Of a stretch of DNA of 64,000 nucleotides, positions 8,423 through 17,423 are shown piece after piece. Positions within the stretch are counted from its first letter, which is position 1. Every line of letters begins with the position of its first letter. This DNA comes from JBOGVA01 sp050692195 (GTDB taxonomy: Bacteria; Actinomycetota; UBA4738). The notes below the pieces were generated by a model that saw only the letters and a program-made list of their open reading frames with translations, made no database searches and was not told the DNA's origin. The stretch covers positions 1-64,000 of the forward strand of contig JBOGVA010000074.1 of NCBI GenBank assembly GCA_050692195.1, read 5' to 3'. A program made the translations under genes and the position numbers.

Positions 8423-9493
8423 ATGAACGACTCGCTCACGCTCGATGACTTCGAGGAGTCAGCCCGCGAGCTGCTTCCTCAGATGGTGTTCGACTACTAC
8501 GCCGGCGGCTCGGGCGACGAATGGACGCTGCGGGAGAACCGTCGCGCATTCGATCGGTGGATCATTCGTCCTCGCGTGCTTGTCGACGCATCGGATATGG
8601 ACCTTCGAACCAGCGTCCTGGGACAGGCCGTGCCGTTTCCGATCCTCCTGGCCCCCACGGCCTTCCAGCGGATGGCTCACGATGAGGGCGAGCTGGCCAC
8701 GGCCCGGGCGGCCGCCTCGCTGGGGGCCCTCATGGTGGTGTCCACGATCGCCACCGTGTCCCTCGAGGCGATCGCCCACACCGGCGTCGCGCGCTGGTTT
8801 CAGCTCTACGTTCTGAAGGATCGGGACATCACCGCGGAGCTGGTGAAGCGGGCCGATGCGGCCGGCTACTCGGCGCTCGTGCTGACCGTGGACGCTCCGC
8901 TCCTGGGGCGGCGGCTTCGAGACGAGCGCAACGCCTTCACGCTGCCGCCGGGGATCGGGCTCGCCAACCTTGAGGGGACCGGGCTTCCCGTGGTGGCCGG
9001 CTCGGGCCTGTCCTCCTTCTTCCTGGACCGACACGACCCGACCCTCAACTGGGAGAGCGTCGCCTGGCTGCGCTCGCTGTCGTCCCTGCCCCTGGTCCTG
9101 AAGGGCGTCCTCACTGCCGAAGACGCGACGTTGGCCGTGGAAGCCGGCGCCGACGCGGTGGTCGTGTCGAATCACGGGGGCAGGCAGCTCGACGGTGCCC
9201 CCGCCACCATGGATGTCCTACCCGAGATCGTCGAGGCGGTGTCCGGCCGCACCGAGGTCCTCGTCGACGGCGGGGTGCGGCGCGGGACGGACGTACTCAA
9301 GGCGCTGGCCCTGGGGGCTCGAGCCGTGCTGGTCGGGCGGCCCTACCTGTGGGGCCTGGCCGTCGACGGCGAGGCCGGGGTGCGGCGGGTCCTCGAGATC
9401 CTGCGGGACGAGCTGACGCTGGCGATGGCCCTCGCCGGCCAGCCGTCCGTCGGCGGGATCGACCGCTCGCTGGTCGCGTCGGCGAGGACGTAG
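8423..9493 (+). CDS. FMN-dependent alpha-hydroxy-acid oxidase/dehydrogenase
   Basis: This member of the lactate/glycolate oxidase family has 356 residues in a TIM barrel. Diagnostic parts are FDYYAGGSGDEWTLREN near the start, FPILLAPTAFQ, and the catalytic motif SNHGGRQLDG with His about 251, followed by VLVDGGVRRGTD and GRPYLWGL for FMN phosphate binding. It oxidises a 2-hydroxy acid to a 2-oxo acid; lactate, glycolate or a larger substrate cannot be distinguished. It follows the debranching gene by 7 bases and precedes the PHP gene by 7, so it sits in the middle of an operon. Confidence 0.9.
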   Translation: MNDSLTLDDFEESARELLPQMVFDYYAGGSGDEWTLRENRRAFDRWIIRPRVLVDASDMDLRTSVLGQAVPFPILLAPTAFQRMAHDEGELATARAAASLGALMVVSTIATVSLEAIAHTGVARWFQLYVLKDRDITAELVKRADAAGYSALVLTVDAPLLGRRLRDERNAFTLPPGIGLANLEGTGLPVVAGSGLSSFFLDRHDPTLNWESVAWLRSLSSLPLVLKGVLTAEDATLAVEAGADAVVVSNHGGRQLDGAPATMDVLPEIVEAVSGRTEVLVDGGVRRGTDVLKALALGARAVLVGRPYLWGLAVDGEAGVRRVLEILRDELTLAMALAGQPSVGGIDRSLVASART

Positions 9494-9500
9494 CCGGCTC

Positions 9501-10370
9501 ATGGCCGGGATCGACCTGCATACCCACACCACTTATTCCGACGGGACCTTCACGCCGCGCGAGCTCATCCGGCTGGCTCGAGAGCGCGGGCTCGACGTGG
9601 TCGCGGTGACCGATCACGACACCACGGCCGGCCTGGCCGAGGCGCTCGAGGCGGGCGCCGACCTGGGGGTCCATGTCGTTTCGGGTGTTGAGTTCTCCAC
9701 GGTGCGCGATGGCGAGGGGATCCACATACTCGGCTACTACATGGACGTGTCGGATCGATCGCTGGTGGCCGAGCTGCGGCGCCTGCGCGAGGACAGGTTC
9801 CGCCGGGGCGAACGGATGGTTGCCAGGCTGCAGGAGCTCGGGTACCCGATCTCCTTCGAGCGGGTCCAGGAGATCGCCGAGAGCGGCAACATCATCCGGC
9901 CTCATGTCGCTCAGGCCCTGGTCGAGGCGGGAGTGGTGCCCACCATCAAGGACGCCTTCACCGCCGAGCTGATCGGTGCGGGCGGCAGAGCGTACGTGGA
10001 GAAGGAGGCGCTGGAGCCCCTCGAGGCCCTGGGAGTGATCCACCGGGCGGGAGGGGTATGCGTCCTGGCTCATCCAGGAGCGTGGCGGGAGGCCGACTCC
10101 GTGCCAGAGGACCTGATCGACGAGCTCATCGGGGCGGGGCTCGACGGGATCGAGGCATCCCATCCGGAGCATCCTCCGGAGGTGGAGGCGCGCTACGTGG
10201 CCCTCGCCCAGAGGCGAGGCCTGATCTGGACCGGGTCCTCCGACTGTCACGGGACAAGATACGACCCTGTCCGACTGGGCATGCGTACAACCTCTGTCGA
10301 GCAATTCGAACGGCTCGAGGCGCGGGCCGCTGAGATCGGGCATCGCGGCCCCGAGGGAAGGGAGGTCTAG
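9501..10370 (+). CDS. PHP-domain phosphoesterase
   Basis: A 289-residue stand-alone PHP protein related to RNase AM/YciV-type 3',5'-nucleotide phosphatases. Metal-binding motifs are DLHTHTTYSDGT (H7, H9, D14), VTDHDTTAG, a later LAHPGAW and the C-terminal SSDCHG. It probably removes phosphate from a nucleotide or sugar in the cytoplasm; the substrate is not known. It ends where the next gene begins (stop codon immediately followed by GTG). Confidence 0.87.
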   Translation: MAGIDLHTHTTYSDGTFTPRELIRLARERGLDVVAVTDHDTTAGLAEALEAGADLGVHVVSGVEFSTVRDGEGIHILGYYMDVSDRSLVAELRRLREDRFRRGERMVARLQELGYPISFERVQEIAESGNIIRPHVAQALVEAGVVPTIKDAFTAELIGAGGRAYVEKEALEPLEALGVIHRAGGVCVLAHPGAWREADSVPEDLIDELIGAGLDGIEASHPEHPPEVEARYVALAQRRGLIWTGSSDCHGTRYDPVRLGMRTTSVEQFERLEARAAEIGHRGPEGREV

Positions 10371-10805
10371 GTGCGAAGTTATCTCGTCGTGGCGAACCAG
10401 ACCCTCGGCGGCGACCACCTCATAGAGAAGGCGCGAGAGTACGCGGCGGCAGGTCCATGCCGCTTCCATATCGTGGTGCCCGCTACCCCGCCCGGCGAGC
10501 ACCTCACGTGGACGGAGGGCGAGTCACACGCAATCGCCGAGCGCCGCCTCCAGCGGGCGCTCGAGCGGTTGCGAGGGCTAGGCCTCGAGGTGGACGGCGA
10601 GGTGGGAGATGCCAGTCCGCTCCAGGCGATCGGGGATGCCCTGCGCCGAGGTCAGTTCGATGAAATCCTCCTCTCCACGTTGCCGCCCGGCCTGTCTCGT
10701 TGGTTGAAGCTTGACCTGCCGCATCGGGTGGAGCGATCCTTCGGAGTTCCGGTCGTGCACCTGGTCGGCGAGGTCGATCGAGAATCCAAGCCCACCCAGG
10801 AGTAG
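10371..10805 (+). CDS. USP-like alpha/beta protein of unknown function
   Basis: A 144-residue protein with an alternating strand-helix pattern like universal stress proteins: an initial strand RSYLVVANQT, a central helix of a dozen Arg and Glu residues, DEILLSTLPPG and a last strand VPVVHLVGEVD. The ATP-binding GxxGxxxG(S/T) of classical UspA is not evident. Similar small proteins occur widely in Actinomycetota with no known function. It starts at GTG directly behind the PHP gene and is very likely co-translated with it. Confidence 0.65.
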   Translation: MRSYLVVANQTLGGDHLIEKAREYAAAGPCRFHIVVPATPPGEHLTWTEGESHAIAERRLQRALERLRGLGLEVDGEVGDASPLQAIGDALRRGQFDEILLSTLPPGLSRWLKLDLPHRVERSFGVPVVHLVGEVDRESKPTQE

Positions 10806-10854
10806 GGCTTGCCGACCCCAGGCCACGCCGAAGGAAGCTCGAGAGAGGAGCGAG

Positions 10855-11508
10855 ATGGAGCAACCACCGCCCACTGCCCCGGCAAGGGCTTTGACCGCGT
10901 TCCAGAGTTTCGCCGGTACCGCCGCGATCGCCGTTGGAATCGGTGGATTGGTATACGCCATCCTGTTCGCCTACATCGTGGCCGGTGCACCCAGATGGAT
11001 CCATGAACTGTGGTTCCTCAGCCTGATGCTCGGCGCTGCCATGAGCACCCTCGTGATCGTGGCCGTGTACCTCTTGCTGCGCAGCGCCGATGAAGGCTTC
11101 GCTCTCTGGGCTCTTCTATTGGGCCTTGCCGGAACGCTGGGCGGGATCCTGCATGGCGCCTCGAACCTGCTCCGGATCCTCCGTCCCCCAAACGGCTTTG
11201 CGCTGACCTTCGACATTGTGGTCACGCTCGACCCGTTCGGCGTGCTCCGGTATGGAATGGCGGGGATGTCCCTGCTGGTGGTGGCCTTCCTGGTCCTCCG
11301 GGGCGGGCGGTTTCCAAACGGGCTCGGCTATCTCGCGTACGTGGGAGGCGCGCTCCTGGTCTTCATCTTCTTCGGACGGCTGGGGGATTTCATCACTCCG
11401 GACAACCGCGTCAGCCTGATCCCCCCGCTCCTGTTCGGGTTCGTCGTGTACCCCGCCTTCTACGTCTGGCTCGGGCTGGAGTTACGGCGGGGACCGCGGG
11501 GGTCCTGA
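10855..11508 (+). CDS. Polytopic membrane protein, DUF4386-like
   Basis: About 217 residues with seven hydrophobic segments, a short polar N-terminus and a basic tail. The arrangement of helices and the ILHGASNLLR segment are reminiscent of DUF4386 membrane proteins, for which no function is known. ATG 10855 was preferred over upstream in-frame starts because GAGAGGAG lies just before it. It is 49 bases downstream of the USP-like gene and could be the last member of that operon. Confidence 0.65.
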   Translation: MEQPPPTAPARALTAFQSFAGTAAIAVGIGGLVYAILFAYIVAGAPRWIHELWFLSLMLGAAMSTLVIVAVYLLLRSADEGFALWALLLGLAGTLGGILHGASNLLRILRPPNGFALTFDIVVTLDPFGVLRYGMAGMSLLVVAFLVLRGGRFPNGLGYLAYVGGALLVFIFFGRLGDFITPDNRVSLIPPLLFGFVVYPAFYVWLGLELRRGPRGS

Positions 11509-11531
11509 AAGAACCCGGGCGGGCTCGCCCG

Positions 11532-11909
11532 CTACGGGCGCCTGATCCTTGCGGCGAGGAGGTCGCGGATGCTGACCACCCCCTTGACCTCCCGGCCCTC
11601 CACCACGGGGAGGTGCCGAAAGCCGCCTTGAAGCATGAGCTGGGCAGCCTCGTCGCTCGTCGTGTCGGGCGTGGCGGTGGTCGGATCCTTCGTCATCCAC
11701 TCGGATGCCGGAGAGGTTGTGAGGTCCTTGCCGGAGGCCGCGGCCCGGAGTACGTCCCGCTCGCTCAGGATGCCGATCAGCCACGAGCCCTGCATCACGA
11801 TCGCCGAGCCGACCCGGGCCTTGACCATCTCTCGTGCCACCTCTGCCACGGGCGTCTCCGCGGTCGTCTTCACGACGTCCCCGGACATGATGTCTTGCAT
11901 CACAGCCAC
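11532..11909 (-). CDS. Two-CBS-domain protein
   Basis: A pair of CBS domains makes up the entire protein: first MSGDVVKTTAETPVAEVA ... GILSERDVLRA, second WMTKDPTTATPDTTSDEAAQ ... VVSIRDLLAARI. Such proteins bind adenosyl ligands and act as energy or redox sensors; the two domains would form one Bateman module. The frame is open to 11966, but GTG 11909 or ATG 11900 follow an AGGAGG at 11919-11914, so the longer form is unlikely. It lies 19 bases downstream of the small ORF and may be co-transcribed. Confidence 0.85.
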   Translation of the reverse strand: MAVMQDIMSGDVVKTTAETPVAEVAREMVKARVGSAIVMQGSWLIGILSERDVLRAAASGKDLTTSPASEWMTKDPTTATPDTTSDEAAQLMLQGGFRHLPVVEGREVKGVVSIRDLLAARIRRP

Positions 11910-11928
11910 GGTGCCTCCTGGATCTCGC

Positions 11929-12171
11929 CTAGCCGCTTCCGCCGACCTCGTCGAGGTCCGGGTCACGGGGAGGGACGGCCGCCTCCGCCAGCTCCTCGTT
12001 CAACAGCCGCCACAGAGATCCCGTCCACGAGGTGATGTCCGGCCACTTCTTCCAGAACACCTGGAGGCTGGTCTCGTCGAACGTACGGTGGGCCTCGTCT
12101 GCCGTCACGGAGTCGGCCACCTCCTCGAGCTTGGTGATCGCCTCCAGGAAGCGATCGGAGTTGTTCTCCAC
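11929..12171 (-). CDS. Small hypothetical protein, 80 residues
   Basis: GTG 12171 follows AAAGGAG with a 5-6 base spacer, so translation very probably starts there, although the frame stays open upstream into recombinase-derived sequence. The product is acidic and predicted helical (DRFLEAITKLEEVADSV), with a Trp-rich middle (FWKKWPDITSWTGSLWRLL). I do not recognise a family. It is followed by the CBS gene. Because its frame is joined to the recombinase relic, an automatic caller could wrongly fuse them into a 155-residue protein. Confidence 0.6.
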   Translation of the reverse strand: MENNSDRFLEAITKLEEVADSVTADEAHRTFDETSLQVFWKKWPDITSWTGSLWRLLNEELAEAAVPPRDPDLDEVGGSG

Positions 12172-12186
12172 GGACGCTCCTTTCCC

Positions 12187-12605
12187 GGTTCGCAGTGTAT
12201 GCCGCTCGGGGGAGGGAGGCCACGGGTGGGTCGGCCCTCCGACACGAACTCTGCACATACTCAGGTCCGCCTCCACAGTGACCCGCCGATCCTGTGGGTG
12301 GTACACGAGGTTCAGGCCGAGGCTCTCGTACAGCTCACTCTTCTTTGCTGGATCGGCCTGCTCGAGTACCTTGACCAGGTCGCCCAACTCGTCCACGAGG
12401 CACGGAGCTCATCGGCGCTCACCGCCCGGACAGTCGAGGCTCGGGTCTCACGCTCCGTCCGGAGCCGAAGCTCGGTCACTTCCTGAATCCAACCTGGCCA
12501 GGTGCGCCCGCTACGAGTGGCTTCACTCGGTGAATCCTGGCGTCTGCTGAGCCCTTGGGCAGTGGTCTGACTGATCCAAGAGGCGTCCCCGACGTCTCGG
12601 CACAA
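12187..12605 (-). pseudogene. Decayed large serine recombinase, C-terminal remnant
   Basis: Two minus-strand frames together read like the end of an actinobacterial recombinase-family protein. The upstream frame has VTELRLRTERETRASTVRAV; the other, after a frameshift near 12400, has LGDLVKVLEQADPAKKSELY, then the segment GLNLVYHPQDRRVTVEADL that is common before the C-terminus of these enzymes. No resolvase catalytic domain or serine is present. This fills most of the 553-base gap between the small ORF and the histidine kinase. Bases 12606-12725 contain no gene I can support, only the kinase upstream region. Confidence 0.6.
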
Positions 12606-12725
12606 TTTGGTACTGGCACGCCGGGATCACGGTTGGCCGCCCTTCTCCCCAAGTCGTGTGAGCACCCTTTCTCGAAACATGGGAGGCGCCCATAATCGAG
12701 GCGGCGCGCTTGGAGAGGTGAAAGC

Positions 12726-14813
12726 GTGAGGAACCGGATCGCCGTGAAGGCCCGTACTCGGTCTCCGTGGATCGTGTACGCGATCACGGTGCTCCTCGCC
12801 GCCGGCACCATCACCCTGAGCGTCTTGAACGGGAGCCTGGCCGAGGATTCGTTCCTCATCTCGATCTTCCTCACGATGGTCGTGGGCTACTCCACCGTCG
12901 GCGCGCTGATCGCGTCGCGGAACCGGATCGGATGGGTGATGATGGCGGCCGGCCTGTCGCTGATCATCGCGGGCTTCGGCGATGAGTACCTCCGCTACGG
13001 CTTGGAGACCAATCCGGGTTCCCTCCCCGGTGCGCGGCTCGCCGCCCTGTTGTCGAACCTCGCATGGGGCCCGCTACTCGTGGTCTTGATCTTGGTCGTA
13101 CTCCTCTTCCCTACCGGCCGGGTCCCCGGGCCGAGGTGGCGGTTCCTTCCACCGGCGATCCTCGCGCTGTTCACACTCGGCCTCTTCGGAACCGTGCTTG
13201 CCCCCGGAACGATCGACGCCGCTGTGCACGTCGAGAACCCCATCGGCGTCGAAGCGCTTGGCGGCGTCACCGACTTTGCACAGGCCGTCGGGTTCATCGG
13301 CCTGCTCCCGCCCCTGGCCCTATCGATCGGCGCGCTGGTCCTCCGGTACCGCAGGTCGAAAGGAGATGAACGCCAGCAGATCCGGTGGCTCCTGTACGTC
13401 GTGGCGGTCGTCGCCCTGTTGATCCTCGTCGGGATCGTTGGTGATCTCCTCGCGGAGGGAGACCCGTTCGGAGACGTCCTGTTCATCACGATCGTCGCGT
13501 TGGTCGGGATCGGTGTCCCCTCCGCCATCGGCGTCGCCATCCTCAAGTATCGGCTCTACGACCTCGACCTGGTCATCAAGAAGACGGTGCTATCCGTCAC
13601 GGTCGCCGCTCTCCTGACGGCGCTGTTCGTGGCCGTCGGCTTCGCTGTGGGGGCCATCGGGGGGAGGACGCAGACGGGGGCCGTCGTGGCGGCCGCGGCC
13701 ATCGGACTGGCGTTCTGGCCTGCTGTTCGCCTGGCGAGGCGAGTGGCGGACCGGGTGGTCTACGGCCGACGGGCCACCCCGTACGAGGTGCTCGCCGACT
13801 TCTCCGCTCGGCTCGCCGGATCCTACGGGGCGGACGACGTGCTGCCGCGGATGGCGACCATCCTGGCGGGGGGGGTCGGGGCGAGCCGGGCGGTGGTATG
13901 GCTGCGTGTGGGGAACGAGCTCAGGCCCGCCGCGGTGGCTCCGGATGCCGAGCGGTTGCCGGATCCCGTCCGCCTCCACGCCGACGCCCTCCCGGACCTT
14001 TCGGCCGACGCGGCGTTCGAGGTCCGCGACAGAGATGAGTTGCTTGGAGCCCTCGCAGTCTCGATGCCCACGAACGATCCCATGAATCCATCCAAGGACC
14101 GCCTCGCGCGCGACCTCGCGTCGCAGGCAGGGCTCGTGCTGCGCAACGTTCGGCTGATCGAAGAGCTGCGGGCGTCGCGCCAGCGCCTGGTGGCCGCCCA
14201 GGACGAGGAGCGCCGCAGGCTCGAGCGCAACCTCCACGATGGCGCCCAGCAGCAGCTGGTGGCGCTCGCTGTGAAGCAGCGGCTCGCCGAGAACTTCATC
14301 CGCGGGGATCCGGATAGGGCCGCCCAGATGCTGGCCGAGCTGCAGACCGAGACCGTGGAGGCTCTGGAGAATCTGAGGGACCTGGCCAGGGGCATCTACC
14401 CGCCCCTCCTCGCGGATCAGGGGCTTACGGCGGCGCTGGAGGCCCAGGCGCGAAAGACGCCGGTCGCCGTGACGATCGAGACCGATGGCATCGGCCGGTA
14501 CGCGCAGGAGATCGAGGCCGCCACCTACTTCTGTTGCCTCGAGGCCCTCCAGAACGTGGCGAAGTACGCGGAAGCATCAAAGGCAACGGTGCGGATCATC
14601 GACGAGGAGGGCTGGCTCAGCTTCGTGGTGGCGGATGATGGCGCCGGATTCGATCCCGCCGAGACCCCCTTAGGGACGGGCCTTCAGGGTATGGCGGATC
14701 GGGTCCAAGCGCTCGGTGGGACCTTGGAGGTTCGATCCCGGCCGGGGGAGGGCACGACCCTCACGGGACGGATTCCGACTCGCTCGTCCGTGCTGAATTG
14801 GTCGGCTGGCTAA
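12726..14813 (+). CDS. NarL-type sensor histidine kinase with membrane domain
   Basis: The N-terminal 330 residues hold eight or more hydrophobic helices. A GAF-like sensor region follows (about 345-480), then HisKA_3 with the phospho-accepting His in RNLHDGAQQQ (H504) and a HATPase domain (DDGAGFDP, GTGLQGMADRVQALGG). It would phosphorylate a NarL-family regulator; none is adjacent, but 4597-5271 encodes one. GTG 12726 follows GGAGAGG. A CATAAT box at 12691-12696 may be the -10 element. Confidence 0.88.
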   Translation: MRNRIAVKARTRSPWIVYAITVLLAAGTITLSVLNGSLAEDSFLISIFLTMVVGYSTVGALIASRNRIGWVMMAAGLSLIIAGFGDEYLRYGLETNPGSLPGARLAALLSNLAWGPLLVVLILVVLLFPTGRVPGPRWRFLPPAILALFTLGLFGTVLAPGTIDAAVHVENPIGVEALGGVTDFAQAVGFIGLLPPLALSIGALVLRYRRSKGDERQQIRWLLYVVAVVALLILVGIVGDLLAEGDPFGDVLFITIVALVGIGVPSAIGVAILKYRLYDLDLVIKKTVLSVTVAALLTALFVAVGFAVGAIGGRTQTGAVVAAAAIGLAFWPAVRLARRVADRVVYGRRATPYEVLADFSARLAGSYGADDVLPRMATILAGGVGASRAVVWLRVGNELRPAAVAPDAERLPDPVRLHADALPDLSADAAFEVRDRDELLGALAVSMPTNDPMNPSKDRLARDLASQAGLVLRNVRLIEELRASRQRLVAAQDEERRRLERNLHDGAQQQLVALAVKQRLAENFIRGDPDRAAQMLAELQTETVEALENLRDLARGIYPPLLADQGLTAALEAQARKTPVAVTIETDGIGRYAQEIEAATYFCCLEALQNVAKYAEASKATVRIIDEEGWLSFVVADDGAGFDPAETPLGTGLQGMADRVQALGGTLEVRSRPGEGTTLTGRIPTRSSVLNWSAG

Positions 14814-14917
14814 GCCGGTCACGCTGCGAGAGCGAACTCTCCATGCAGCACAACGCATGTGGTTATGGTTCGAATCGGCCCCCGACGCTTCGCCCTCCGC
14901 GTGAGACACTGGGCCAC

Positions 14918-15202
14918 GTGGACGATGACGAGAAGCTCCTTCGCTGGGCGGAGAGGGCGCTGACCGAGATCAAGGTCGCGCAGGGGCTTACGGACGACCA
15001 TGCGTCCGTGCTGGCCGCGCTTCGGATCAGGCTCCGCGGCGACCCCGGGAAGAAGCTCGAGGATCTGTTGACCGCAGCTGGAGACCTCGAGTCCGGCTCG
15101 AAGCTCGAGAAGCTCCTGGAGGACAAGCCCGAACCGGGTCGGACGCTCGACGACGTCCTCTCGCAGCGACCGAAGCCCAAGCCGGAGTGGCCCTCGGGTT
15201 GA
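14918..15202 (+). CDS. Small hypothetical protein, 94 residues
   Basis: A highly charged helical protein (DDDEKLLRWAERALTEIKVAQ) with a repetitive second half built around KLE and Glu/Asp-Leu-Leu units (KKLEDLLTAAGDLES, SKLEKLLEDKPEPG) and a Pro/Lys end. No known family. GTG 14918 is chosen because it opens the region of biased codon use; the frame has earlier starts without support. It is convergent with the FAD oxidoreductase gene, 6 bases away. Confidence 0.45.
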   Translation: MDDDEKLLRWAERALTEIKVAQGLTDDHASVLAALRIRLRGDPGKKLEDLLTAAGDLESGSKLEKLLEDKPEPGRTLDDVLSQRPKPKPEWPSG

Positions 15203-15208
15203 TCCAGG

Positions 15209-16396
15209 CTATGTCGGCCCGAAGCGATCGGGGGCAAACGGGCCGGCATCGAATGGGGCCTCTTGGCCCAAGATGGTCGAGGTCGCCAGCCGGGCCGTTC
15301 CGCCCGCCAGGATGATCCCGAGGGAGCCGTGCCCGGTAGCCAGGAACAGGCCATCGCCGGCCGGCCCCACGATGGGCAGCCCATCAGAGGTCATCGGTCT
15401 GACTCCCCACCACGCCGATAGGAACGCGGCTTCGGCGAGACGAGGGACGAGCCGTATCGCGTCGCGCAGCAGCTTCCGGGGAATGCTGGAGTCCTCGGGC
15501 TCTCCGGCCACTGTGGCCTGACGCGACCCTCCCACCAGGACGGTCCCGTCGGCGTTCGGCTGGAGGAGAGTGCCGGTGGTCGTGGCAGGACCCGCCTCCA
15601 TGACCTCCTCGGCCAGGGTCGGAGAGAGGCCCTCCGGATCGGGCGGGGAATGCCAGCCGGCCCGCCCGATCACTCGCGTGACGGGTAACCGCCTTGGGGC
15701 AAGGTGGACAAGCCATCCTCTCGCCCCCGTCACCGGGAGGTGATGGCCCAGGGGACGAAGGAGAGCCGCCGACCAGGGCCCCGCCGCCAGGACCACCGTG
15801 TGCGCTTCGGCCGGTCCCTCGTCGGTGATCACGCCGCGAACCCTGCCTCCTTCTGCGAGCAGGGCGCGGACCGCGACGTGGGTGCGGACATCCGCTCCCT
15901 CCTGTCGGGCCAGCAACGCCAGCGCGACGGTGAGAGCGGCGGGATCGACCCGGCGAGCGTCCTCCAACAGCCAACCCTCCGAGAGATCGGGCGACAGCTC
16001 CGGCTCCAGATCCAACAGAGCTCGCCTGTCCAGCGGCTCGATCCGCACGCCGCAGTTCGCGGCGGCTTCGGCCTCCAACCGTCCCGCCGTGCGTTCGGCG
16101 TCGTCGTCTCCGGCGACCAGGAGGAAGCCGATCGGCCGGGCATCGAGACGGATCGGAAGAGGAGCGGCCGCGGCCACCTCCTCGTACATCGCCGTGCTGG
16201 CTCGAGCCATCGGCACCATCAGCGGATCCAACGGTGAAAGAAGGAGACCGTGGTTTCGGCCGGAAGCGCCGGCGGCGAGTTCCTCCCGCTCGAGGAGCAC
16301 AACCTTGGCCCCCCGTCGGGCCAGCTCGTATGCGCAGGCGCAGCCGACCACCCCGCCTCCGACCACCAACGCGTCAGTTTGTTGGTGCATGGCCAA
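15209..16396 (-). CDS. FAD-dependent amino-acid/amine oxidoreductase (DAO family)
   Basis: This 395-residue flavoprotein begins with a dinucleotide-binding motif (ALVVGGGVVGCACAYELARRG) and a family-typical GASGRNHGLL. The C-terminus has MTSDGLPIVGPAGDGLFLATGHGSLGI, characteristic of glycine/D-amino-acid oxidases and dehydrogenases. It oxidises an amine or amino acid with FAD; the substrate is not determined. It is not part of an evident operon. Confidence 0.85.
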   Translation of the reverse strand: MAMHQQTDALVVGGGVVGCACAYELARRGAKVVLLEREELAAGASGRNHGLLLSPLDPLMVPMARASTAMYEEVAAAAPLPIRLDARPIGFLLVAGDDDAERTAGRLEAEAAANCGVRIEPLDRRALLDLEPELSPDLSEGWLLEDARRVDPAALTVALALLARQEGADVRTHVAVRALLAEGGRVRGVITDEGPAEAHTVVLAAGPWSAALLRPLGHHLPVTGARGWLVHLAPRRLPVTRVIGRAGWHSPPDPEGLSPTLAEEVMEAGPATTTGTLLQPNADGTVLVGGSRQATVAGEPEDSSIPRKLLRDAIRLVPRLAEAAFLSAWWGVRPMTSDGLPIVGPAGDGLFLATGHGSLGIILAGGTARLATSTILGQEAPFDAGPFAPDRFGPT

Positions 16397-16452
16397 AGGC
16401 TAGTCGGCCGGGGCTCGCCGGGTGGAACAGGGATGGGGAAGAAGAAGTTCGC

Positions 16453-17322
16453 CTAGAAGCCGACCGTCGCCCGCATCCATCCGGCCGCGTGCCAGGCAGT
16501 CTCCAACTGCTCCTCGGATCCCTGGTCGAGCCGCACCGTGGTGGTCTCGGGGACGACCGTCACGTCGGCTTCGCCGTCGCCGGCTCCCTTCTCCTTCGGT
16601 GGCGGCGAGGAGGTGACGTCGTCACGTTCGGAGCCGGCCTCACTGGCACCCTGCTCGATGGGGGCCAGGGCGGTGCACAGAAATGAGAGCTCGTTCAGGC
16701 TTTCGTCGATCGAGGACAGTGCATCCGCCAGCGGAGCCAGCGCTTGCTTGATCCGCTCGGGAATGTCCTCGATCTGGACCCGGATGCCGTCGAGCCTGGA
16801 TCTCACGTTGCCGACAGCCGGCTCCATCGCGTGGCGCCATGTCGCGAGCCTGGACACCTCGGCCTGGATGCTTTGCCACACCTCGGTGGATCGGGCTATC
16901 TGCTCCCGGGCGGAGGCCGCGGCGCGATCGATGATGCGGGCCGCTCCCTCCTGGGCGACGCTCATGATCCGTGTCAGTTCCTCGACCACGAACGAGGAGA
17001 CGGTCTCGCGGGCGGGAGCGATCGGCGCCTCCACGGGAGCCTCGCTCGGAACGGAGACCGTCTCCTCCTCACCGGAGGGCGGTTCGGCCTCGGCGATCGA
17101 CGCCATCTGTAGCCGCAGCAGCTCGAGCTGTTGGTCCAGACGCGAGTTCTGAGCCTTCAGATCGACCAGTTCGCTCTCCAGCTCGCCCACCTTCGCCTCC
17201 GCGGCGCGAACCCGGGACTCGGCCTCGCGAAGAATGCGGTCACGGTCCTCGATCAACTTGATCACGACCTTACGGCGGTAGCCGAACAGGCTTCTGCTCA
17301 GGCCCATCACATTCCCACCCAT
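16453..17322 (-). CDS. DivIVA-like coiled-coil protein
   Basis: About 289 residues. The N-terminus (SLFGYRRKVVIKLIEDRDRIL) leads into a long coiled coil with an AEAKVGELESELVDLKAQN heptad pattern, then an acidic low-complexity stretch, a second helical region (about 110-220) and an acidic tail. The pattern resembles DivIVA/GpsB/SepIVA-type scaffold proteins, which mark the pole or septum in Actinomycetota. The start at ATG 17322 is supported by GGAGGG 7 bases upstream; the open frame continues further without real coding signal. Confidence 0.6.
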   Translation of the reverse strand: MGGNVMGLSRSLFGYRRKVVIKLIEDRDRILREAESRVRAAEAKVGELESELVDLKAQNSRLDQQLELLRLQMASIAEAEPPSGEEETVSVPSEAPVEAPIAPARETVSSFVVEELTRIMSVAQEGAARIIDRAAASAREQIARSTEVWQSIQAEVSRLATWRHAMEPAVGNVRSRLDGIRVQIEDIPERIKQALAPLADALSSIDESLNELSFLCTALAPIEQGASEAGSERDDVTSSPPPKEKGAGDGEADVTVVPETTTVRLDQGSEEQLETAWHAAGWMRATVGF

Positions 17323-17423
17323 TCCATCCCTCCGGTCTGCTGCGCGCAAGAAAAGTATGGGTGGGTTGGCACGTCGGTTCAACGACCTCACGAGAGCGTT
17401 TCCGAGTGCGCTATGAAGAGTTG

